Of a stretch of 64,000 bases of DNA, positions 55,954-63,871 are shown piece by piece. This DNA comes from Holophagales bacterium (GTDB lineage Bacteria > Acidobacteriota > Thermoanaerobaculia > UBA5066): the NCBI GenBank assembly GCA_016719485.1, contig JADJZB010000008.1, forward strand, positions 62,001-126,000. Direction: 5' to 3'. Under the pieces are notes generated by a model. That model searched no databases, had not been told where the DNA came from, and worked only from the letters and a program-made list of their open reading frames with translations. The translations under genes were made by a program, and so were the position numbers. How positions within the stretch are numbered: the stretch's first letter is position 1; each line of letters begins with the position of its first letter.

Positions 55954-55996
55954 GGCGTTTGCGGGCAGGGGCGCCCGAACCCTTGATTCTAGAGGC

Positions 55997-56050
55997 CCGG
56001 GGGGGGGGGGGCCCCCCCGGGGGGGGGGGGGGGGGGGGGGGGGGGCCGGG
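55997..56050. other. poly-G/C block upstream of lepA (likely artefact)
   Basis: About 50 bp made only of G and C: a G12-13 run, a C7 run, then about 30 G. It lies between the tsaD stop and the lepA start and resembles the larger block at 32978-33334. A real GC hairpin (C7/G7 terminator of tsaD) may lie beneath a homopolymer miscall. Confidence 0.65.
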
Positions 56051-56058
56051 CGGCGAGC

Positions 56059-57165
56059 CTAGTCGATCGGGCGCGGCGCCCCGGGGAGCGCCCACGGCAG
56101 GCTCTCCAGCGGCCAGCGCGAGCGTGCGGGACCGGAAGACCCCTCGTGCGGCACGCCCGCCCGGTGACGCAGGAGACCGGCGAAGGCGACCATCGCGGCG
56201 TTGTCTCCGGTGAGGGCGCGCGGGGCGAGGAGGACCTCGACGCCGCGCCGCGGACCCCAGGCGGCGAGCCGCTCGCGCAGGAGCTCGTTCGCCGCGACGC
56301 CACCGGACACGGTCAGGAGCGCGAAGGGCGCCGCCGCGAGGAGGCGGTCGAGGCGGTCCTCGAGCTGGGCGACGACGACCTCCTGGAATGCGGCGAGGAG
56401 GTCCCGGAGGGCCGGCGGTGCGTCCTCCTCGGCGAGGGCCGGGCCCCTGAGGGCGACGCCCGTGTTCGGGGCGTAGCCGAGCGCGGCGAGGCGGTCCCGA
56501 ACGGCCGTCTTCAGGCCCGAGAAGGAGAGGTCGACGGAGCCCCCCTTGAACCGCGGCACGGCGAACGGCTCGACGACCCGGCCGGTCCTCGCGAGCCGGT
56601 CGACCACGGGCCCGCCGGGGTAGCCGAGCCCCGCCATCTTCGCCACCTTGTCGTAGGCCTCGCCCGCGGCGTCGTCCCGCGTCCGGGCGAGAAGGGAGAT
56701 TCCCTCGGGGGCGAACGAGAAGACGTGGGAGTGCCCTCCCGAGACGACGAGCGCCGCGAAGCGGGACGGGATCGCCCTCGCCGGGGCCCCTCCGCGGTCC
56801 AGGAACGGGGAGAGCGCGTGCCCTTCGATGTGGTGGCCCGGGACGAACGGGACGCCGAGACCGAGCGCGATTCCCCTCCCCTCGGCGAGCCCGACGAGGA
56901 GTGCGCCGACGAGGCCGGGGCCGGCCGTCGCGACGACGAGGCCGACGTCCTCGAGCCGGGCGCCGGCCCGTTCGAACGCCTCGTCCAGGAGCAGCGGGAG
57001 GTTCGTCAGGTGGGCCCGGGCCGCGATCTCCGGAACGACGCCGCCGTAGCGGTGGTGCATGTCGATCTGGGAGGAGACGACGGACGCGGCGATCGCCCCG
57101 TCCTCCCCGAGGAGAGCGACGGAGGTCTCGTCGCAGGAGGTCTCGAGGCCGAGGACGAGGCTCAC
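56059..57165 (-). CDS. tsaD: tRNA N6-adenosine threonylcarbamoyltransferase
   Basis: 368 aa from GTG 57165, overlapping the mtnA stop (GTGA). Start LVLGLETSCDETSVALL, metal-binding HIEGH (H112, H116), GGVVPEIAARAH, LVVSGGHSHVF, LSFSGLKTAVRD and GDNAAMVAFAG are TsaD signatures. Transfers threonylcarbamoyl to A37 of ANN-decoding tRNAs with TsaB/TsaE. The last about 30 residues after FAGLLRHRAG extend beyond most homologues. Confidence 0.95.
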   Translation of the reverse strand: MSLVLGLETSCDETSVALLGEDGAIAASVVSSQIDMHHRYGGVVPEIAARAHLTNLPLLLDEAFERAGARLEDVGLVVATAGPGLVGALLVGLAEGRGIALGLGVPFVPGHHIEGHALSPFLDRGGAPARAIPSRFAALVVSGGHSHVFSFAPEGISLLARTRDDAAGEAYDKVAKMAGLGYPGGPVVDRLARTGRVVEPFAVPRFKGGSVDLSFSGLKTAVRDRLAALGYAPNTGVALRGPALAEEDAPPALRDLLAAFQEVVVAQLEDRLDRLLAAAPFALLTVSGGVAANELLRERLAAWGPRRGVEVLLAPRALTGDNAAMVAFAGLLRHRAGVPHEGSSGPARSRWPLESLPWALPGAPRPID

Positions 57166-58256
57166 GGCAGGGCCAGGAGGCGGGCGAGCTCCTCGGCGTG
57201 CGGCGGTACGGACACCCCGGCTTCCGTCACGATGGCGTCGACGAGAGACGCCGGGGTGACGTCGAAGGCGGGGTAGAGGGCCGGTACGCCCGCCGGGGCG
57301 ACCGAGAACGGGCTGTCTCCGGTGGGATCGAGGAGGAGGACCTCGGTCCCGTCCCGCCATTCGATCGGGATCTTCGCGCCCGACGGACATCCGGGGTCCA
57401 GCGTCGTCCGGGGCGCGACGACGACGAACGGGACGCCGTGCGCGCGGCAGGCGAGGGCGACGCCGTAGGTCCCGACCTTGTTCGCGACGTCCCCGTTCGC
57501 GGCGATCCGGTCGGCGCCGACGATCGCGGCCGAGATGCGCCCGGAAGCGATCATCGACGCGGCCGCGACGTCGGGCAGGATCGTGACGGCGATTCCGTCC
57601 TGCGCCAGCTCCCAGGCCGTGAGCCGCGCCCCCTGCCAGAAGGGGCGGGTCTCGTCGGCGAAGACGGCCACGGGCCGCTCGGCGGCAAGGGCCCGGACGA
57701 CGCCGAGCGCCGTCCCGACGCCCGTCGTGGCGAGAGCGCCGGCATTGCAATGGGTGAGAAGCGTCAGGGGTGCGCCCGGCTCTCCACCGAGGCGCTGCGC
57801 GAGCCAGTCGGCGCCGTGCCGGGCCATCGCCTCGCAGGCGGCGCGGTCCTCGGCCTCGAAGCGTTCCGCCTCGGCTTCGAGGAGTGCGACGCGGGCTGCG
57901 GGGGGGGCTCCTGCAGAGGCCCGGAAGGCCATCCGCATCCGGCCGACGGCGGCCGCCAGGTTCACCGCCGTCGGCCGGGCCGCGGCGAGGCGCTCGGCGG
58001 CCTCCTCCCACGCGGCCTCGAACCCGGCGCTGCGCGCGAGCCGGCGCACCTCGAGCGCCAGGCCCCAGGCCGCCGCCACGCCGATGAGGGGTGCCCCCCG
58101 TACGGCGAGGCTCCGGATCGCCCCGGCGGCGTCGTCGGCCGAGCGGCAGTCGATCCACGACTCCTCGCGGGGGAGGCGGCGCTGGTCCAGGAGGCGGAGG
58201 CGGCCGGGCCCGGCGGAGATGGGGACGACCCGGGTCCCGAGCGGAGAGTTCTTCAC
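57162..58256 (-). CDS. mtnA: S-methyl-5-thioribose-1-phosphate isomerase
   Basis: 364 aa from GTG 58256. eIF2B-like fold with RSLAVRGAPLIGVAAAWG near the N-terminus, the catalytic Cys in LLTHCNAGALATTG and the catalytic Asp in VGADRIAANGDVANKVGTY. Converts methylthioribose-1-P to methylthioribulose-1-P in methionine salvage. The start has no Shine-Dalgarno but a TATAGT exactly 6 nt upstream. Confidence 0.94.
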   Translation of the reverse strand: MKNSPLGTRVVPISAGPGRLRLLDQRRLPREESWIDCRSADDAAGAIRSLAVRGAPLIGVAAAWGLALEVRRLARSAGFEAAWEEAAERLAAARPTAVNLAAAVGRMRMAFRASAGAPPAARVALLEAEAERFEAEDRAACEAMARHGADWLAQRLGGEPGAPLTLLTHCNAGALATTGVGTALGVVRALAAERPVAVFADETRPFWQGARLTAWELAQDGIAVTILPDVAAASMIASGRISAAIVGADRIAANGDVANKVGTYGVALACRAHGVPFVVVAPRTTLDPGCPSGAKIPIEWRDGTEVLLLDPTGDSPFSVAPAGVPALYPAFDVTPASLVDAIVTEAGVSVPPHAEELARLLALP

Positions 58257-58262
58257 TCCCCG

Positions 58263-58268
58263 ACTATA
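58263..58268 (-). promoter_or_regulatory. TATAGT -10 hexamer, 6 nt before mtnA GTG
   Basis: On the minus strand TATAGT is followed by 6 nt (58257-58262) and the GTG. Good -10 match placed so that transcription would begin at the start codon: a leaderless mRNA. Confidence 0.45.
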
Positions 58269-58341
58269 GAATCGATCCTCGCCACGAGGTGCCGGTCCGT
58301 CCCGGTTCGATTCTCATGCGACGGACCCGAGGAGTCTTCCG

Positions 58342-59532
58342 ATGGCCGTTCTTCCCCGCAGCATCCGCGATCTGACGCTCTCCGGCCGCCGCGTCTTCCT
58401 CCGCGTCGACTTCAACGTCCCGATCAAGGACGGCGTCGTGAAGGACGACACGCGGATCACGGAGGCCCTCCCGACGATTCGGCTCGCCCGCGAGAAGGGG
58501 GCGCGCCTCGTCCTCGCGTCGCATCTCGGGAAGGCGAAGGGGTCGCCCGACCCGAAGTACTCGCTCGCCCCCGTTGCCAGGAAGCTCGAAGAGCTCCTCG
58601 GCGCGCCCGTCGCCTTCGCCGCGGACTGCGTCGGAGAGATCGCGGAGACGGCGGCGAAGTCGCTCGCCGACGGCGGCGTCCTCCTCCTCGAGAACACCCG
58701 CTTCCACGCCGGCGAGGAGGCGAACGACCCCGCCTTCGCCAGGAGCCTCGCCGCGCTCGCCGAGGTCTACGTGAACGACGCTTTCGGCACGGCGCACCGC
58801 GCGCACGCCTCGACGGCCGGGATGGCGGTCCACTTCGCCCCCGACGCCCGCGGCGTCGGCCTCCTGATGGAGAAGGAGCTGACGGCGCTCGACAAGGTCG
58901 TCGATGCGATCGACCGCCCCTTCGTCGGGATCCTCGGCGGCGCCAAGATCCTCGGCAAGATCGCAGCGCTGGAGGCGCTCGTGGAGCGGGCGGACACGCT
59001 CCTCGTCGGCGGCGGCATGGCGAACCACTTCGTCGTCGCCCTCGGGCTCGGCATCGGCAAGTCGCTGCTGGAACCCGAAGGCGTTCCGATCGCCCGGAAG
59101 GTGATGGACCGGTGCAAGGAGCGGGGCGTGAACCTCGTCCTCCCGTCCGACTTCCTCGTCGCCCCTTCTCTGGCGGACGCCGCGAAGGCCCGCGTCGTCG
59201 CCATGAACGAGATCCCGGCCGACCAGGCGGCCTTCGACATCGGACCGAAGACGCTCGAGATGTTCGCCCGGATGACGAAGGGAGCGAAGACGATCTTCTG
59301 GAACGGCCCGATGGGCGTCTTCGAGACGAAGCCGTTCGACGCCGGGACGCGCGGGGTCGCGCAGCTCATGGCCGATTCCGGCGCCTTCACCGTCGTCGGC
59401 GGCGGCGAGAGCGTCGAGGCGATCAACGAGGCCGGGCTCGGCCCGAAGATCTCCCACGTCTCCACCGGCGGGGGCGCCTCCCTCGACCTCATCAGCGGCA
59501 AGAAGCTGCCGGGCGTCGAGGTCCTCCTCTAG
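58342..59532 (+). CDS. pgk: phosphoglycerate kinase
   Basis: 396 aa. RVFLRVDFNVPIKDG, RLVLASHLGKAKG, LENTRFHAGEEAND, FVGILGGAKILGKI, and the C-terminal GGGESVEAINEAG / STGGGASLDLISG loops are all PGK signatures. Glycolytic ATP-forming step. A TATAGA/TAGAAT at 58265-58272 is a possible -10 on this strand but lacks a -35. First gene of pgk-tpiA-secG. Confidence 0.97.
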   Translation: MAVLPRSIRDLTLSGRRVFLRVDFNVPIKDGVVKDDTRITEALPTIRLAREKGARLVLASHLGKAKGSPDPKYSLAPVARKLEELLGAPVAFAADCVGEIAETAAKSLADGGVLLLENTRFHAGEEANDPAFARSLAALAEVYVNDAFGTAHRAHASTAGMAVHFAPDARGVGLLMEKELTALDKVVDAIDRPFVGILGGAKILGKIAALEALVERADTLLVGGGMANHFVVALGLGIGKSLLEPEGVPIARKVMDRCKERGVNLVLPSDFLVAPSLADAAKARVVAMNEIPADQAAFDIGPKTLEMFARMTKGAKTIFWNGPMGVFETKPFDAGTRGVAQLMADSGAFTVVGGGESVEAINEAGLGPKISHVSTGGGASLDLISGKKLPGVEVLL

Positions 59533-59599
59533 GCGTTCTCCCCGCCGCTCGCAACCGCCCGGGCCGGCACTCGCCGGCCCCTCGCCACGGAGGCCTTCG

Positions 59600-60364
59600 A
59601 TGACATCCATCCGCACGCCCCTCGTCGTCGCGAACTGGAAGATGAACAAGACCCCGGCCGAGGCCGCCGCGTTCTGCGACGACTTCCTCTCGCGGCTCGG
59701 CGGCCTGCCGGAGTCGGTCGACCTCGCGATCGCGCCCGCCTTCCCGGCGCTCGAGCGGGTCGGGCGTCACCTCGCCCCGACGCGCGTGAAGCTGGCCGCA
59801 CAGGACGTCCATGTCGAGCCGAAGGGGGCGTTCACCGGCGAGGTCTCCGTCGGGATGCTCGCCGACCTCGGCGTGGCGATGGCGCTCGTCGGGCACAGCG
59901 AGCGCCGGCGCGACCGGAGGGAGACCGAGGCGGACTTCTCCCGCAAGATGAAGCGCCTCGCCGACGCCGGCCTCGTGGCGGTCTACTGCGTCGGCGAAAC
60001 CCTCGAGGAGAGGGACGGCGGGCAGACGGAAGTCGTTCTGGCCGCGCAGATGAAGGCGCTCGACCTCTTTGGCGACAGCCTGCCGCCCGGGTTCGTCCTC
60101 GCCTACGAGCCGGTCTGGGCGATCGGAACCGGCCGCGCCGCAACCCCCGACATGGCCGTCGCGGCGCACGCCTTCCTCAGGGCCCGGCTCGCGGACCGGT
60201 TCGGCCCGGCGGCGGCGGGCGTGCGGATCCTCTACGGCGGCTCGGTGACGCCGGCGAATGCCCGGGAGCTCTTCTCGCGCGACGAGATCGACGGCGGGCT
60301 CGTCGGCGGCGCCTCCCTCGTTCCCGCCGACTTCGCCGCCCTCGCGGTTGCCGCGGGAGGCTGA
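59600..60364 (+). CDS. tpiA: triosephosphate isomerase
   Basis: 254 aa. Substrate Lys14 in ANWKMNKT, catalytic His99 in GHSERR, catalytic Glu170 in AYEPVWAIGTG, phosphate loop LYGGSVTPAN and GGASL. In HSERRRDRRETEADF an Arg-rich stretch replaces the usual HxFGE/TD. 67 bp after pgk. Confidence 0.97.
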   Translation: MTSIRTPLVVANWKMNKTPAEAAAFCDDFLSRLGGLPESVDLAIAPAFPALERVGRHLAPTRVKLAAQDVHVEPKGAFTGEVSVGMLADLGVAMALVGHSERRRDRRETEADFSRKMKRLADAGLVAVYCVGETLEERDGGQTEVVLAAQMKALDLFGDSLPPGFVLAYEPVWAIGTGRAATPDMAVAAHAFLRARLADRFGPAAAGVRILYGGSVTPANARELFSRDEIDGGLVGGASLVPADFAALAVAAGG

Positions 60365-60385
60365 CGCTCCTCTTTCCCCCCGGTC

Positions 60386-60414
60386 TTGGGCTTTTCAGGC
60401 CGGTGGGGTATTCT
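60386..60414 (+). promoter_or_regulatory. sigma-70-type promoter for secG (TTGGGC-17-TATTCT)
   Basis: TTGGGC at 60386-60391 and TATTCT at 60409-60414 with a 17-nt spacer, 43 nt before the secG ATG. It would let secG be transcribed apart from pgk-tpiA. Confidence 0.4.
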
Positions 60415-60457
60415 CGTCGGCCCGTTTCGCCTCCGGGCGGCGGGCCGGAGCTCGTGC

Positions 60458-60886
60458 ATGATTTACGTCCTCGTCCCGATCTACATCATCGTCTGCGTGT
60501 TCCTCATCCTGGTGGTCCTCCTCCAGCAGGGGAAGGGAGCAGACGTCGCGAGCGCCTTCGGCGCCTCCTCGTCGCAGACGACGTTCGGCGCGCGCGGTGC
60601 GACGACGGTCCTCGAGAAGGTGACGACGTGGTCGTTCGTCGCGTTCTCCGTCCTGGCCGTCGCGATCTCGCTGCTGCAGGCGCGACCGAAGTCTTCGGTC
60701 CTCCAGCAGCTCGGCACCCAGCCGCCGGCCAAGAGCGCCCCGGCCGTCCCGGCCGCTCCGGCCCCGGCGAACGCGGTCCCCGTGGCTCCGGCTGCCGAGA
60801 CCGGCGCTCCGGCCGCGGCCCCCGCGACCGACGCTGCAGCCCCCGCGACCGCCGCCCCGGCTCCCGCAGGTCCGGCACAGAAGTAG
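60458..60886 (+). CDS. secG: preprotein translocase subunit SecG
   Basis: 142 aa. Two membrane helices (about 3-22 and 54-73) with the cytoplasmic SecG loop LLQQGKGADVASAFGASSSQTTFGARG. The C-terminal 65 residues are a long Ala/Pro tail absent from short SecG proteins. Third gene of the conserved pgk-tpiA-secG order. No clear SD at ATG 60458. Confidence 0.92.
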   Translation: MIYVLVPIYIIVCVFLILVVLLQQGKGADVASAFGASSSQTTFGARGATTVLEKVTTWSFVAFSVLAVAISLLQARPKSSVLQQLGTQPPAKSAPAVPAAPAPANAVPVAPAAETGAPAAAPATDAAAPATAAPAPAGPAQK

Positions 60887-60893
60887 TTACGTT

Positions 60894-60932
60894 CCGATCC
60901 GCATCGAGGCTTGATTCCTCGCGGCGGATCGG
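60894..60932 (+). terminator. long hairpin after secG, overlapping the tRNA-Leu promoter
   Basis: CCGATCCGC (60894-60902) pairs with GCGGATCGG (60924-60932) and inside it CGAGG (60905-60909) with CCTCG (60917-60921), loop CTTGATT. It begins 8 bp after the secG stop. The loop contains the tRNA promoter -35. Confidence 0.55.
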
Positions 60933-60938
60933 TATCAT
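60911..60938 (+). promoter_or_regulatory. promoter of tRNA-Leu (TTGATT-16-TATCAT)
   Basis: TTGATT at 60911-60916, 16-nt spacer, TATCAT at 60933-60938. Transcription would start near 60945, about 13 nt before the mature tRNA 5' end, leaving a short RNase P leader. Confidence 0.55.
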
Positions 60939-60957
60939 CTCCCTCCCTCACCACCGT

Positions 60958-61042
<85 letters not shown>

Positions 61043-61057
61043 CTCATCAGATCCGAG

Positions 61058-61081
61058 AAGGCCCGCCGAAAGGCGGGCCTT
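61058..61081 (+). terminator. terminator after tRNA-Leu
   Basis: AAGGCCCGCC (61058-61067), GAAA tetraloop, GGCGGGCCTT (61072-61081): a perfect 10-bp stem with a stable GNRA loop, 15 nt after the tRNA. It also faces the stop of the convergent DUF4870 gene. Confidence 0.75.
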
Positions 61082-61106
61082 CGATCGTTCCGGGGGCCGG
61101 GCGACT

Positions 61107-61487
61107 TCAGATCTTCTCGGCCAGCTCCGAGATCCCCGGGATGACGAACCGCTTCCCGCTCGTCGCGTTCGTGATGCAGAGGATCATCACGACGAGATAG
61201 CCGAGCCAGAGCGGGATCTGGAGCATCCCGAGAATGCCGATGACGAAGCTCGCCACGAAGAGCCCGACCGTCAGGATCAGGTAGGCGACGAGCAGGACGA
61301 GGCCGTGCCGGGCGTGCCACTGCACCTCGCGATCGTTCTTCTCCGTGAGGAGGGGGATCAGGGCCAGGATCCCGAGGTACGACAGGACGAGCATCACGGT
61401 GCGGTTCGAGCTCACCTGTGCCGGAGGCGGAGGAGGCGGCGGAGGGGGGGGCAGCGGTGGAACGGGAGCTCCGAGATCATCCGGCAT
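61107..61487 (-). CDS. DUF4870 membrane protein with polyproline N-terminus
   Basis: 126 aa. Residues 9-22 are nearly all Pro (a run of 10). Then three membrane segments; SYLGILALIPLLTEKNDREVQWHARHGLVLL is split here across the first loop, whose QWHARHG is the DUF4870 hallmark. Function unknown. GAACGAAAGGAGA-like purine stretch precedes the ATG. Confidence 0.8.
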   Translation of the reverse strand: MPDDLGAPVPPLPPPPPPPPPPAQVSSNRTVMLVLSYLGILALIPLLTEKNDREVQWHARHGLVLLVAYLILTVGLFVASFVIGILGMLQIPLWLGYLVVMILCITNATSGKRFVIPGISELAEKI

Positions 61488-61535
61488 CGCGTTCTCCTTT
61501 CGGTGCGAACCGGAGTCTACGGGGAGAATGCCGCT

Positions 61536-62354
61536 TCAGCGCCCGGCGGCCTCGATCGCCACGATCCGGACCTCGCCGTTGACGGTTTCGACCGCCAGGC
61601 GGCCCTTGCCGTCCGCGATCGCCCCGCGCGCTTCCTTCGGGCCCCACTTTCCCTCGACCGACACCTCGGAGAAGTCGGACCGGATCTTTCCGTTGACCGT
61701 CTGCAGGTCGAATCGGAAGGACGCGTCGCGGGCGCAGGCCACCGTCACCGAGCCGTTCACGGTTTCGAGGTCGGCCGCCTGGAGGGGCCCGGCGAAGGCG
61801 ACCTCGACGGACCCGTTCACGGTGTTCACCTGGAGGGGGCCGTCGTGCGACTCGACCCGGACGGAGCCGTTCACGGTGTTGAGGGTCAGCGAGCCGAGCC
61901 GCCCTTCGGCCGACACCCGGCCGTTGACGGTCTCGACGTCGACCGTCAGGCCGGCGGGAAGCGAGAGCTCGTAGGCGACCTCGGCCCCGGCCTGGTTCCC
62001 CCAGCTGAAGATTCCCCAGCTCCGGGTGGGCTTGGGCAGGATCGTCTCGACATCCAGCGTCGAGCCCTGCTTCGTCACCCGGATCTGCGTCTCCTGGAGG
62101 GCTTCCTCGGCGCGCGAGCCCTTGGCCCGCTTCACGGCCGACACCCGGATGTGGGCCTTCTCCCACGTGCCGACCCGGACGGGGCCGTTCACGTTCTGGA
62201 GCCTCAGGCTGTCGATTCCCGTGCCGTCGTAGGTCTTCTCGAACTTTTCCTCGAGGGCCTGACCGGCCAGGGCGGCGCCCGAGAGGGCCGCCGCGAGGAG
62301 CGAAAGAGCGGCGAGGGGCGCGAAGAGACGGGGAAGACGGCGGGATCGGTCCAT
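61536..62354 (-). CDS. secreted DUF4097-type beta-repeat protein
   Basis: 272 aa from ATG 62354 (GGAGG upstream). Signal peptide about 1-30. The rest is a repeated strand-turn unit with xTVNGxVxVE: QNVNGPV, ETVNGRV, NTVNGSV (twice), ETVNGSV, QTVNGKI and ETVNGEV, seven units at about 20-25 residue spacing, as in DUF4097/DUF4098 beta-helical proteins. Extracytoplasmic; role unknown, often near regulators or adhesins. Followed by the DUF4870 gene 48 bp on. Confidence 0.82.
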   Translation of the reverse strand: MDRSRRLPRLFAPLAALSLLAAALSGAALAGQALEEKFEKTYDGTGIDSLRLQNVNGPVRVGTWEKAHIRVSAVKRAKGSRAEEALQETQIRVTKQGSTLDVETILPKPTRSWGIFSWGNQAGAEVAYELSLPAGLTVDVETVNGRVSAEGRLGSLTLNTVNGSVRVESHDGPLQVNTVNGSVEVAFAGPLQAADLETVNGSVTVACARDASFRFDLQTVNGKIRSDFSEVSVEGKWGPKEARGAIADGKGRLAVETVNGEVRIVAIEAAGR

Positions 62355-62407
62355 GGGCGGCCTCCACCAGCAGAAACGAACGAGGAGCTCCGAAAGTTTC
62401 GCCACGG

Positions 62408-62914
62408 TCACGATTCGCCCACCGTCGTCCCGGCCAGGCGGTCTCCCAGCCTCCTGGAGTCGGGCCTCCGGGCGACCGCGACCGCCTCGAGGAGATTCAG
62501 ACCCGGCACGAGGAGGGGAAGGTTCCGGAGCACCGAATCGAGCGGTCTCACGGGGCCCCCGTTCGCCCGGGCGACGGAGAGCCCGAGGAGGACCTTGCCG
62601 GGGCTCGCCCCCCGCGCGTCCCGCAGGAGAAAGAGCACCACGAAAAGGACCTGGGCCGCCCGGAAGACCCGCGGCAGGCCCGCGGGAGGCTCTGCCGCGA
62701 GAAGGACGACGAGAAAGACCACGACCGTGGCGACGAGAAGGGGCCCCCCGGCGAGACAGATCAGGTCGAGGCCCAGTGCCGCGGCGCGCAGCCAGAGGCG
62801 CTCGGAGGGAACGGCGGTGAAGACCTCCCGCCTCGGCGTCCCGTAGGATGGGCCGGCGTGAACGTCGTCGAGGCCCTCCGGGCCCTCCGCCTCCGGCCGA
62901 AGGCCGAGCTCCAC
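62408..62914 (-). CDS. RDD-family membrane protein (start unresolved)
   Basis: The conserved part begins near 62815 (FTAVPSERLWLRAAALGLDL) with two membrane segments, then RDARGASPGKVLLGLSVARANGG, the RDD signature, and RRLGDRLAGTTV at the end. No ATG, GTG or TTG occurs in frame between 62815 and GTG 62914, which would overlap adenosine deaminase by 57 bp antisense. A non-standard start (for example ACG 62839) or a base error near 62840 is possible. Role unknown. Confidence 0.6.
   Translation of the reverse strand: MELGLRPEAEGPEGLDDVHAGPSYGTPRREVFTAVPSERLWLRAAALGLDLICLAGGPLLVATVVVFLVVLLAAEPPAGLPRVFRAAQVLFVVLFLLRDARGASPGKVLLGLSVARANGGPVRPLDSVLRNLPLLVPGLNLLEAVAVARRPDSRRLGDRLAGTTVGES
62844..62849 (+). 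promoter_or_regulatory. TAGGAT -10-like hexamer, 8 nt before adenosine deaminase GTG
   Basis: TAGGAT ends 8 nt before GTG 62858; no Shine-Dalgarno. Another leaderless-type start. Confidence 0.3.
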
Positions 62915-63871
62915 CTCCACCTCGAGGGGTCCGTCCGGCCCGCCACGCTCGTCCGGCTCGCGCACCGCGCCGGCTCGCCCCTCTTCCCCGGCCTGGCGTC
63001 CGTCCGCGCCCGGCAGCCGTTCGACGGCCTGCCCGGCTTCCTCGCCCTCTACCGCGACGTCTGCCGCCTGCTGCGGGGACCCGAAGACTTCGCCCTCGTC
63101 GCCGGGGACCTGACGGCCCGGCTCCGCCGGGAGCAGATCACCTACGCCGAGGTCTACGTCTCTCCCGCCATCGTCGACCGGCTCGGGTTCGACTGGCCGT
63201 CCGTGCGGGACGCGGTCGAGACCGTCTTCGCCGGGCACGAGCGCCGGGGACATGGACGGATCCGGGTCCTGCTCGACGCCGTCCGCCACTTCGGCCCCGA
63301 CGCGGCGCACCGCGTCCTCGACCTGCACGCCCGGCATCCCTGGCCCCGGGCCGTCGGCTTCGGCCTCGGCGGAGACGAGCTGTCCCTTCCCGCGCGCGAC
63401 TTCTCCACGGTCTATCGCCGGCTGCAGGGGCTCGGCCTGGGGTCCGTCGTGCACGCCGGGGAGGTGGGGGGCCCCGAGTCGGTCGCCGAGGCGTTGCGCT
63501 GGCTGAAGCCCCGGCGGATCGCCCACGGCATCGGCGCCGCCGGCGACCCGGCCCTCGTCCGGCGGCTGGCCCGCTCGGGTGTCGCGCTCGACGTCTGCCT
63601 CACGTCGAACGACGCCACCGGCGCCGTCCCGCTCGCGCGGCACCCGGTCCTCGCGCTGCTGCGCGCCGGGGTGACCGTCACCCTGTCGACCGACGACCCC
63701 GGCCTCTTCGGGACGACCCTCCTCGGCGAGTACCGGAAGCTGGCCCGTCTCGGGGCGACTCCCCGGGAGCTCGCCGCCGTGGCCGGCGCCGGGTTTCGGG
63801 CGGCGCTTGCGCCCCCCGGCCGCCATCAGCCCCCCGCGCCCGCCGCCGGTTCCGCCAGGACCCGCTCGTAG
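62858..63871 (+). CDS. add: adenosine deaminase
   Basis: 337 aa from GTG 62858. Zinc ligands H19 and H21 in AELHLHLEGSVRP; GLGGDE; catalytic Glu and His region HAGEVGGPESV and RIAHGIGA; SNDATGAV and the zinc/catalytic Asp pair STDDPGLFGTTL. Deaminates adenosine to inosine in purine salvage. The last about 20 residues are low-complexity and overlap the convergent glycosyltransferase gene end by 46 bp. Confidence 0.92.
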   Translation: MNVVEALRALRLRPKAELHLHLEGSVRPATLVRLAHRAGSPLFPGLASVRARQPFDGLPGFLALYRDVCRLLRGPEDFALVAGDLTARLRREQITYAEVYVSPAIVDRLGFDWPSVRDAVETVFAGHERRGHGRIRVLLDAVRHFGPDAAHRVLDLHARHPWPRAVGFGLGGDELSLPARDFSTVYRRLQGLGLGSVVHAGEVGGPESVAEALRWLKPRRIAHGIGAAGDPALVRRLARSGVALDVCLTSNDATGAVPLARHPVLALLRAGVTVTLSTDDPGLFGTTLLGEYRKLARLGATPRELAAVAGAGFRAALAPPGRHQPPAPAAGSARTRS

